This document shows positions 30,246 to 40,986 of a stretch of DNA of 64,000 nucleotides, one piece after another. Each line of letters starts with the position of its first letter. The stretch's first letter is position 1. A program made the translations under genes and the position numbers. Below the pieces are notes generated by a model. That model had not been told where the DNA came from and made no database searches. It saw only the letters and a program-made list of their open reading frames with translations. The stretch lies in contig NC_059541.1 of NCBI RefSeq assembly GCF_905220415.1, forward strand, positions 8,568,501-8,632,500, written 5' to 3'. Source of the DNA: Colias croceus (taxonomy: Eukaryota; Arthropoda; Insecta; Lepidoptera; Pieridae).

Positions 30246-30412
30246 TCTATACTAATATTATAAAGCTGAACTAATCTCAAGAACTACTGGTCCGATTTGA
30301 CATATTCTTTCGGTGTTGAATAACCCGTTTATCAAGGAAGGCTATATTATATCACCACGCTAAGACCAACAGAAGCGGAGCCACGCGGGTAAAACCGCGG
30401 AGCGCAGCTAGT
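30246..30412 (+). mobile_element. Lep1-type Helitron-like element, copy 1
   Basis: TCTATACTAATATTATAAAG at the left, then GAACTACTGGTCCGATTTGA, TCTTTCGGTGTTGAATAACC, and a 3' end ACCGCGGAGCGCAGCTAGT. Starts TC, ends CTAGT, no terminal inverted repeats. Confidence 0.7.
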
Positions 30413-30440
30413 CTAAAATAATAATCTATAAATCTATAGG

Positions 30441-30644
30441 TACTATAATATTATAAAGCTGAAGAGTTTGTTTGTTTGTTTGAACGCGCTAATCTCAGGA
30501 ACTACTGGTTCGATTTGAAAATCCTTTCGGTGTTAGATAACCCATTTATCGAGGAAGACTATAGAGTAGATATAGGTTATATATCATCACGCTAAGACCA
30601 ACAAGAGTGGAGCACTGCGGGTAAAACCGCAGGGTACAGCTAGT
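30441..30644 (+). mobile_element. Lep1-type Helitron-like element, copy 2
   Basis: Same family as the previous copy. It retains the GTTTGTTTGTTTGAACGCGC segment that copy 1 lacks, and ends ACCGCAGGGTACAGCTAGT. Confidence 0.7.
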
Positions 30645-31419
30645 GAAATGAACACTTGAATAGAATATTAATATTATTGATCAGTAGTATAGAAAGTCTG
30701 GCTTCATTCCAATATCGTCACGCATTATAAGATGATCAGAAAAAAATCAATAGCCATTAGTTACTTTGAATTATTTCCAAAGATTACGAGACTTGCGTGT
30801 AAAAATTATATAGGTAGCAACTCTTAAAATAGACAACTACATTCGTAACGGTACTTATGTCCAGGCAAATTAAAAACATTTTCACTTTTCATTACAATAT
30901 CAAAAGCTCGTTATTGCAGGAAATACTATAAAATGTGTATACGAAATAAATCGACATTTTATACTTAATATCACAGACTAATAATAATATACTACGTATA
31001 ATTAATATTGTCATGAGCAAAAAATATAAAGGTGAAAAAATGAACTACTTTTAAACGGTACCTTTTTTATTAGCGCAAAAACATCCATATATTTTACTTA
31101 TAGGCCGATCGTTGACAAAATTAAACCAGGGCGGGTATCCAATCCCCAAAACAGAAGCAAAACGTGGTCTGCATTGAAATTCAGCTGATAACGTTAGGCT
31201 GGGTTACCTTGTTTCCGATTCGTATTTACCATACGTTTTGTACATTTATTTTCTTAATGGATTTTTTTTTTGTTTGTGTTGATGTTACGTGAGCCATGTG
31301 TTTAAAAATGCAGTTTGTTTTTTAAAGTCGGAATTTCGCAGTTGATAAATATCTCAACATTCCGACATTTCCTTTTTATCAACACTTAATATTTTAGTGT
31401 ACCAGCTTCTTTATAAGAA

Positions 31420-31595
31420 ACTAGCGGTCCACCCCGGCTTCGCCCGTGGTACATGTTTACGTTTTCTCTCCATAAGAACCATCCTCGTACTTCAAGGAAT
31501 ATAATAAAAAAAGAATTATCGAAATTGGTTCAGCCGTTCTCGAGTTATGCGCTTACCAGCACATTTTGCGATTCATTTTTATATTATAGAAGATA
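31420..31595 (-). mobile_element. Helitron-like short element
   Basis: ACTAGCGGTCCACCCCGGCTT at the left, then ACGTTTTCTCTCCATAAGAA, CCATCCTCGTACTTCAAGGA and CGGCTGAACC-like sequence on the opposite strand. The inverted relative is at 58531-58699. Confidence 0.6.
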
Positions 31596-34500
31596 TAGAA
31601 ATAATGCTTGTGTTTCCAATATTCGTCGATAAATCTTAACACAAATAAACAATTCCATCACTTTCCCTTTCATTAATTTATAGTTTAATATTTGCTCCAA
31701 ACAAATAGCATCCAGATTCCAGTGAAGCCATTCCCTACATCTGCCACTGAAATAAAAAGCGAACGTATGACATTATCTAGATTCTACCCAGACAGATAAA
31801 TCCTTTCCAATATGTTTTAACTTCCCTTTTTATTTTATTCCACGTAAGTAAAATTTAAAATGTCACTAACATTTTACTATTTGAATAAAAATATTTCTAT
31901 CTCTCCAATAACTATATTTCTGCTATCTTATATAAACGAACTGAGCTTTAAGTTAATGATTAGACAGAAGAAAGCATAATATTTCGTATTTGGTCATTAA
32001 TTTTGTGGGAAATTAATTCAAGATAGCCTATAAATACTCAATAATCTTACATTCATTCCTCGATATACGATTGTTTCGCCTCTATAATCTATATTTGGTA
32101 AATTACAACGGTTCCCTATCCCGCTTTGGATACAATCACGTTGATTACTTTCACACAATATCCCAATACGGCCCCAATATAGCATAGATTCGTAACGTAT
32201 TGCATACGTCACTCATCTCATCAGCGTATTGGTCGGAATCATGAGCACTTAATACAGCATAGAGGGTGCTGGTTCACAAAGGGCCTCTATTTGTCGTATA
32301 CCCTGCTCTGAGCAAGCAATTGCCTAATTGAAACGTCGACTATGCTTTACCATGTACAGTCAGCAACGCAAGCATTGACAGTTTTTTACATAACATGTAA
32401 TGGCATTACGTTAGCTACTTTGCAGTGAACCAATTTGTACGTACCTCACGTAATTTTTAATGGCATATATTTGTGTGCATTTAAAACATACTGCTGATTG
32501 ATCTTCATTGTTGACTGTACGTGAATCCGGTCAAATTTGATTGTCGGTTGTTATTGTTACTTTATGTAATTCCATAATGATGTTATTATATATGAGTATT
32601 GTAAATTGTAATTATTGATACGATCTCGAATAATGTTTCTGAGTCTGACAATATATGATACGCTATAATTAACTCGTGTAAATTATAGTTGTCATGTCAT
32701 TATTTATACATATTTTTTACATAATTTATATTAGCTCAAATAATTACTACTTACTATCTGGCATAGTATGGTGGCTAAATAAAATAATATAGGTACAAGA
32801 AAAAAGTACAGGATGAAAATTCACTTTCAAAGTAACCCTTATCCCCTTCTGTTCTACGAGATGCGAAATTTTAACGCGTTAAAAAGTAGAACAATATCAC
32901 ACACGACATTCTAAAAGTGCAAAATTCATATGAAACCGCAGTACGTGTGGTCGGAAAAGCGAAATTGAAAATAAACCGCTACAAGCCACGGTCGAAAAGT
33001 TTCGCGACACACTCGAAATGACCGTGGAGGACACTCAAATGTTCCATAACTTTATTATTGCTATTCGAGATGCCCCAACTCATGAGTTTGCGATTGTGAC
33101 GTCACATTTAACAGTCATGGGAGTTTGTCAAGTTTGATTCCCTTGTTGAATAAAATATATTGTTCGTTTATCTCGCTCTGCGAACGGGATTATACATTTT
33201 GTCCTTTCATAAAAATTTGCGCTTAAAAACATAATTTTCCACTTTAAATGAACACGATTAGACACTGATATATTATGAATAACGATATCTGCTCATCTTT
33301 AGATTAAGCTAACGTGCTTATATTATAATGGGTTTATAGGCTGAGTATAATAACCATATCGCGTGTAAATTCGGATTGATCCATTATCACACGAGTTTAA
33401 TTTTTGAAGAAGCCATCAATAACATTAATAGTACCGCAAATGTAGCGCCTGTTGAAAAGTAATAGCAAAGTTGAGGGGTGCGTTTTGTGGCTATTCTTTT
33501 TTACTTCCTGTTTTGAGATATATTTCTTCTAAATCGTAGCAGCTTTATTCTCTTTGAAATAAATTATGAACGTGCTAGATTTTTTTCTAAAAGTCAAAGC
33601 CAGAAAATACTTACTTTACATAATATTAGTGGCCTTAATCATGGAACAGGGGGGTTACCGGCACATCTTCTATCAAGCTTATTATAATAGTACCACAGAA
33701 TAATAATAATATACTAGATAGTACTATGTCTTTTCGTACCGTAGCTTGTGACAGCGTTTATCCGATTTTGTTTTTCTAGCAATTTTGATGACGTCACTCG
33801 AAATAGTTCACTCAATTGGGACCGGTTCTTTTTGACAGTTAGCGGATATTAGAACTTTGTTATAACCTGTTAAATTAAGTTAAATAAATCGGCGTGTTCG
33901 AAGAAAAGGCTTCAAACCTTTTGATTTAAAAATAATCGTGTAAAAAACCCTAGACCCCCAGAAGCTTCAATAAAAACTGCATTTTTGGAATACATTAAAT
34001 GTATTTAAAATCGAATGAAATGGAACCAAGATCCACAATGCGACGTTTGAAATATGTAGCAGCAAGCGAACACAAATCGTACCACTCTTATAAACTACTA
34101 CAATTGTGGCCCCCTAGAGCACTTTACCAACTTTAAAGTTTTAATGTTAGTCATATGCAAATGTATCCCTGAAGTCAGCGTGGTAGATTCGGGGAGCTCC
34201 CTGGAGTTAATGTTTTCATCCATTAATTCGACCGCGCACTTATGAAATTCGTGCGCGCGATCCGAACGAGATTACACGGGCTAGCTGACATGTTTCCATT
34301 CGTAGGGCTGGCTATTTTTTAATCTTGTCAAGTAATATGTGTTTATAACGTTATAGTCACATAATGAATACGTAGATTTCATATTTACTAGGGGCAATTT
34401 CTTAGTTTCTAGTCAGTGAAAAATACTCAATTGTTTTTAAAAAGTACTTATACTTATTTTAACAAAACGTCTACTTGATAAGTATAGATAGTTTAAAATA

Positions 34501-35585
34501 TTAATCAAATTCAGTAACTTCATTCTATGCTTGTGAGTTTTGTTGGGCCCATAAAATCGACTGAGTTTAAACATACCTCCTAAAAGATTCACATTTACAA
34601 TATTACGATAAAATTATATCGTTAAAGCAAATTTAATCAAATATCGACACCCCTAGTCCCGCCTACTCGTTACCTGCCTGATGGCACCTCAGGCGTACAT
34701 TGCGTCTTACACGCCGACCATTCTCATTAGAGCCATGATTACACATCATTCACTCCTCGAACACCTAATCATAGAACGCAACAGGGGGGATGGAGGGATC
34801 AAAGTAAAGTGGAAAATCGGTTGGCAGGTTAAACCGTATTTGCTAATGGAATACAGATGTGAAGATGAACAACATTCTGAGGTTTACCGTAATACCAACA
34901 CGTTGTTTCTATTCTATCGTGTGCCGTAAGCTTTGAGGTGTAAAATACTAAACATTTTGAACACTTGAATGCTCTTGAAAATTTAATAGGGTTGTTCTAT
35001 GCTCTATTTTCAGTCTTAACTAAGCAAGCTAATATTTATTACAATACCTACCTAGATAAGTAACAAAAAATCTAAGACGGTATTAAATCGATATTTAATT
35101 TATTAACCTATAGGTATTCTAAATAATAGAATATCCAGATAGCTAGAAGAGCTTTAGAAATTTGAAATACTTTCGCAAATACTTCAGCTAAATCTAAAAG
35201 CTTTTAACAATGTAGGACGGTCGATACCCTGACACTTCTTCCAATCAGCTCATTGTTATAAACTTTATGTGAAGTTTCGGTAAGTTGGAGGGAATTACCT
35301 CACCGTCTTAATTAGGAACGGCCATTAACAAAACCTTTTACGAGTCAATAATAAATTAGGATCTCTTTGCGGTGAACTAAGTTTTATAGCCTCGGGAGTT
35401 AAGTTAATTTCAAATTTGTTTCATTTTGCTTACAACTTTACATAATGTTTGAGTACGAGCCAATAATGGCAGCCAAAAGTAGCTTTATTTTTAAGAGGAT
35501 TACTTTTTATTCCCGAAGGTAAAATTTCTCTTGGAAGATTAATATTTCAATGTAATTATGGAGTTCGATAGAACTTGAGTACTTA
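31596..35585. other. Intergenic stretch, no gene recognised
   Basis: Mostly AT-rich. Noted: perfect CREs (TGACGTCA) near 33098 and 33790, an octamer ATGCAAAT near 34156, and GC-richer patches near 32220-32330, 34170-34310 and 34655-34735. These could be regulatory, but I cannot assign them to a gene. Confidence 0.4.
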
Positions 35586-35782
35586 CAGTGTGCCTAGTGC
35601 GAGTTTTCATCGAGTACGAAACGTTACTATCGCGTCTGCGTCACAGCGAAATTTGTATGGGGAATCAAAGCTTCCCCATACGTCCGCTAGGGGCGCTGTT
35701 CGATTCCCCATACAAATTACGCTGTGACGCAGACGCGATAGTAACGTTTCGTACTCGATGAAAACTCGCACTAGGCACACTG
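35586..35782. repeat. 197-bp foldback element
   Basis: Two 81-bp arms (35586-35666 and 35702-35782) are reverse complements with one mismatch, around a 35-base centre containing CCGCTAGGGGCGCTG. The outer ends are CAGTGTGCC. No convincing target duplication is visible. Probably a foldback or MITE-class element. Confidence 0.85.
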
Positions 35783-36033
35783 GACAGGATTGGCACGTGA
35801 GCGCACAATAAAGTCTGATTACGAACGCTAGACTATTATAAAAATCTATGTAGTTATCTAGTAGGCCTTCGAAAGATTCTTCTAGATATCTTGAGGAAAG
35901 CTATAATAAGAAGCACATTTGTAAATGTACACCATACATAAATACACCGCTAGGAAATGCGTAACTTGATTAGTTTACTTTATAGGGCGCGTTATAAAAT
36001 ATACTTTAGATTTTAAGATAAACGAAGAGACAC

Positions 36034-36111
36034 GAGCTTTTAAGTAGATGATAAGCGAAATACTCTGAATAATCGTTATTATTCAGAGTATTTCGCTTAT
36101 CATGAGCTTTT
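36034..36111. repeat. Perfect 26-bp hairpin flanked by GAGCTTTT direct repeats
   Basis: Arms 36048-36073 and 36078-36103 are perfect reverse complements around a 4-base loop. GAGCTTTT occurs on both sides (36034-36041 and 36104-36111). Confidence 0.88.
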
Positions 36112-39100
36112 TTATTGAACTTTGAAATTGTAGGTTTTCTCTTATTACAAAGCATTAAATACATAGATATAAAATATTAGTTACAAATGAAAAACTCACA
36201 TAATTTACATAATTAACTTTCCATCTTATTACAGTGATTGATTATAATACATAATATCTAATCTTAAACCTCTATCTCTTCAACAATACAAAACGAATAA
36301 CTTGCGATTCACAAAACCAGAGCCACCTTAAAACAGGCCATTTGCAAAAATAATTTTTAAATGTAGAATACCCAACAATTTTCTCGAATGGCGGGCGGTC
36401 GGAAGTGACGTAGCAGGTAGATAATAACAGCGGTGCGCCCCGCATTGTGCAGCTTCCGGCGAGCCCTCACTGCGATAATCTTCGACGTACGTAATTTCCA
36501 AATTGGACAAGAAATTTTAGGAGTCGCATTGTTACGTAAATTATATAGTGGTATAACGTTAGTGTGGTAGATAATTCTATTGTGAAGTGTTGTTTTGTAT
36601 TGGTAATATAATTTAAAGATTTAAGATGTGTGTACAATGAAACTAGTGAAATGGTATTATTTCCGTAATTAATCAGGGTGCTATAATTGGTTGGTTAATA
36701 ATTTATATAAAAATTTATTGAAATAATGAAATTTATTGTTACTATACCTAATTATGATCATTAGATGACATTCTCATGTTTTCATTTTACCATATTTGAA
36801 CTTTTGTTTAACTCATGCATAGTTTTAAAATGTATAGGAATGGAAATATCTCGTCTACGGATTTTTAAGTGTGAATACTTGAAAAATCTCTTGAGAATCA
36901 TCTTTCTTGTGGGCTTCAATAAAAAGCTCAGTTTCAATTCATACATTCTTTAATATAATTTTGAAAAAATATCAAATAACAGCTCCACGCATTCTCTTTT
37001 CCAGCACCCTTCTTTGTGCAGTGACCCCCGAGGCTCCCCTGCGCAAACAGTCGTCAAGAAACCGGGAACACCTGAGATCAACGCAGCACAATTATAAGAT
37101 CAGCGTTATTGCCTTACAACAACTTATACTAATTAAATGTAAACATTTCTTCTCTATAGCTTTAAGTTCAAGTTACGGTTGTTACAAGGGTCTACTTATG
37201 ATAAATTATTATTGCTGTAAAGCTGACACCTTCGAAAGTCATTAACGATTAATATATTTGAGATTGGATATTTTAATTTGCAAGCCATTATTTATTAAGT
37301 GGAGTCTACCTTATACAAATTTAATAGTCTATTAAATCGGATCACCTTGAAATCGTATTTCGGCGATTAAGGCTCACAATATCGCAACCTAAAACGAATA
37401 TTGCAAAACCTAAAAATCTTTCAAAAAATAATACAAAAATTGCACAAAAATATCAACTCCATAGACATTAAAAAATTCTAAACATACTCGTATTAAAAGT
37501 GTGTATAGAACATAATCCGAGCACAACAAGAGGACCAAAGGAATTTATTACAAAAATCTCAAACTGTCCGGAATTAATCCGATCGTCGTTAGCAATATTT
37601 ATGAGGTGTTTGGGCTTCTGTCATATCTCGGCCTGCACGCACTTCCACAACATTGAACTGTGACTAAACACGAGGGACACAACGATAAACGTCCATTGTA
37701 AATATAAAAAAATTCTATACAAAATACACCGTGGTACAAAACAGTCCGGTGGTTGCGGTCACTATTATTTCATAACAACAATCTCATCTTGTAATCAATC
37801 ATTATGATTTTAACGTCATGCCATTGAATGAAAGATTAAAGATTAATTTAATACCGTTCTCTTTCATAGAGTCGTTTACTATGTGGTAAAAATTTGTTAA
37901 TTAAATTTTATTTATTGTTTATCTTCGCTCGAAAGAACTATGATGGACTGTAAATGAATCTTTTAAAAGTCTTTAAAATTTTCACTCCTGGCTGTGGCAT
38001 TGCGGGCGGGGAGTAAATAAAACTTTATCTGAGCCGATTGATTGAACAATCATTTACATAATATTATAAATATTAACAATAAGAAGTTACGTCTTGTTTT
38101 TCTGAAGAGATGCGACAAGATGCATCCCAAATATTATGTTACCAATTTTATTTATGGGCAATGAAATGCTCCCTCTGCATTATACTTAAATAAATTGATC
38201 TTCCTCAAGGCATCACACTGACAACCATGTTACCAACAATATTATACCATACGAAGAATACGATCGATACTATTAATAAATCATCAAATTCTTCTACCAC
38301 ACATTATATTACTTAATTATTTCTGTAATAATGGATTACTCCAAAAATTACCTACATCATCGAATTTGAATCATCTGCATTAACATTAATTGACCACCCA
38401 AAGGTTAGTTAGAGACCAGTTCATTAATAAACAGACGAGTTAAATAGAACTAAAATAACTGCCTAATTTAAGTTTAATCAACCCAAAGCAACACTGACGA
38501 GCTTCCAAACTGATTCCATTAACCCTCCATTTGCAAACATGAACTACGACCAAACTGATTGTTTATTTTTAGTTATAGAGTAAAGGTAACTACGTATAAA
38601 TACTGTGTATTTAATGTTATTATCGAATCACCGAAATTATGTTATGTTGATAATATTAAAACGACTGCCTAAACTAAATGATCAAAGACCATAATTATTA
38701 AGTTCGTAATTGAATATTTCAATAACGACTTCATCCATTTTGAAAAATGTCTCACCAAGAGAAAGCTGCAGTACTTATTTACAAATTCTGACTTAAATAG
38801 ATTTTTTGCTTTTCCATTTCAAGCCAGGCGGAATAATTGCGAACAGTAACACCTACACTAGTAAATCTTAGTTAACAAATAACCATATTAAATGGAAATC
38901 TTTAAAATTCCGACTAGGTACCTATTTATAAAGAAACTATCAACAACATGAAAAGGTGGTTTTCAAAGTTGATATTGATTCATATTGAATCCTTTTTTTA
39001 TGCGTAACTTCGATCATAAAATGCATACGACATAATTACCTATATGCTCCGTCGTCTAAATTCCTTTTTCTGCTATTATTTTTCCATTAACAACAGCACG

Positions 39101-39982
39101 TTATCGTAATAGTATTATCCGCTCTTCACAAAATGATTAAACAACGACCCTCATACACAATACCTCTCCGACTTACAGGAGAAGTTGCTAATTGATCTTA
39201 TACACGGATGCTCGAGCTAAGATGCTGTTTACCAGGAATTGCTATTGTGTACACTGATAAATGGCATCTATTGTAGTGATATTTAGCTCGCGGTATAATA
39301 GAACGTGCGAATAATACGCAATATAATTCATAATAATGCGAGGAAGTGTTAGAAGATCGAAATGGTCCTGCACAAACTCGTTGTTAGAGTTTGGGAAAAT
39401 TGGATGAACCTGCGTGGATAGTACATAGTTACTAGTTAGCTACAAAATGCCAATTGTATACCAACTTAATACTTTAGTTAAGCGAATTATTAGAATTATA
39501 TAAATCAGTATACCTTATTCAAACCATTACCTTTTAAATGAGAATATAATTTAAGACAGGGAGGTACGACCGTGTGTTCAAATCATATTTTTGCAAGTAA
39601 ATTAAAAAATACATAATTACGATAAAAGCTCATTTCATTGTGACTATGAATACGTCTGGATTAACTGAAGATAAAAATATATTATTTTCTTCGTCTCATA
39701 TAATATTATGTATCATATTGCTTTTAATGTATTAGAATAAACATACATTTTAATGAAAATGTATTCTACCATATAAAACGCAATATTTTATTCATATAGG
39801 TCAGCATCTTTACTAGAACTACTAAGAATTTCACATTATAGTTTATGTTTGCGTAGGTCATTTCTTAGAGAACTCTTACGTACTCGTAAGCTTTTAAATA
39901 AATACGACGTCAAGAAATATTCTCCTGATAATAATTCAATTGAACTATAAGACTTTTCAAGATATTTTCTAGTTGCCATAAA
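36112..39982. other. Intergenic stretch, no gene confirmed
   Basis: Contains a GC-richer patch at 36385-36490 and an exon-like segment after a polypyrimidine CTTTTCCAG at 37003 (see findings). No coding sequence with a recognisable product was found. Confidence 0.4.
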
Positions 39983-40237
39983 TTTTTAACCGACTTCAAA
40001 AAAAGGAGGAGGTTATCAATTCGGCCGGTATGTTTTTTTTTATGTATGCACACCGATTACTCCGAGGTTTCTGAAACGATTTACGTAATTCTTTTTTTGT
40101 TCGATGCGGGATGGTGTCGAATTGGTCCCATAAAAATTTTATTCAGATAGGCCCAGTAGTTTTTATTTTATGAGCATTTTTGTAAATGTTGCAAGTGCAA
40201 GTTTGAAGTCGGTTGTTTTAAACGCAGTTATCACTTG
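39983..40237 (+). repeat. MITE-like element with AACCGACTTCAAA ends, copy 1
   Basis: AACCGACTTCAAA at the left and TTTGAAGTCGGTT at the right. The interior (CCGATTACTCCGAGGTTTCT, GATGCGGGATGGTGTCGAAT) is shared with the inverted copy at 46144-46421. Non-coding. Confidence 0.65.
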
Positions 40238-40650
40238 TAATAGTTGTTATAGAGAAACGAAGGTTTTGTTAATATCTATAAAATGTCCTCTTCGCGACAT
40301 CTTATCAAAATGAACCGTGTTGAAGTCTCTATTATTTTATGCGACTTACAAAGTATACAGATAATGTTTGAGAATTTCATTGAATTTGGTAGTTATTTAG
40401 TGAAGCAAGAAAATCTTAACTAACTGAATAATTCAACCAAAAAAAAAACTCGTCTATGTTTATTTTTTTAAAACTGTAACCACAATTTAGCTTTTAAGCT
40501 AATGTAAATGTGAATATCATAATCACTTCTATTAAAAGACGCTATTTAGCTTTTATTCCATACATCCGAAGACACTTCCTTATAAATTAGCGTACAAATT
40601 TTTGTATTATGCAAATGTAACATACCGTTTTGATCACCTACTGGAGTCCA

Positions 40651-40872
40651 TTACATTACTATCGGATGCTCCTTGACTGGAATTGCTATAGATATGTAAA
40701 TGAGCTCTGTTCCGTTTTCCTCCACGATTGCCGCCGATATAGTCCGTAAAGCCCTTGTAATTTCATTCAAATATACGATTCCATTATTGGCAATGATTTC
40801 ATAGTAACGGCGCGATGCAATGGGCATTTTAAATAGATTTTTAACCGACGTTACCAAAAAGGAGGAGTTCAT
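40651..40872 (-). other. Unassigned 73-codon open frame beside the Penelope-like element
   Basis: An ATG frame on the minus strand, not recognised. Its first bases (AACTCCTCCTTTTTGGTAAC then GTCGGTTAAAAAT) resemble the terminal sequence of the nearby MITE-like family. It may therefore be mobile DNA, perhaps a remnant of a longer relative, rather than a host gene. Confidence 0.25.
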
Positions 40873-40920
40873 TTCGTACAGTGTAATATGAACTTATGTA
40901 TAATTCTGTGTTGATATCAT

Positions 40921-40986
40921 CGTTAAAAAGTCTTTAATTTCTAAATGTATAATACTCGCGTAAAATCAAACCCTAGAAAATACTAT
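40921..40986 (+). repeat. Penelope-like element terminal repeat, left
   Basis: Identical over 66 bp to 43538-43603; contains the ORF start codon. Confidence 0.92.

Noticed and set aside
34681..34929. 82-codon plus frame, and a minus-strand stretch ending in CAG|GTAACG
   Set aside because: Neither has a recognisable domain, and the splice-like signal alone is too weak to support an exon.
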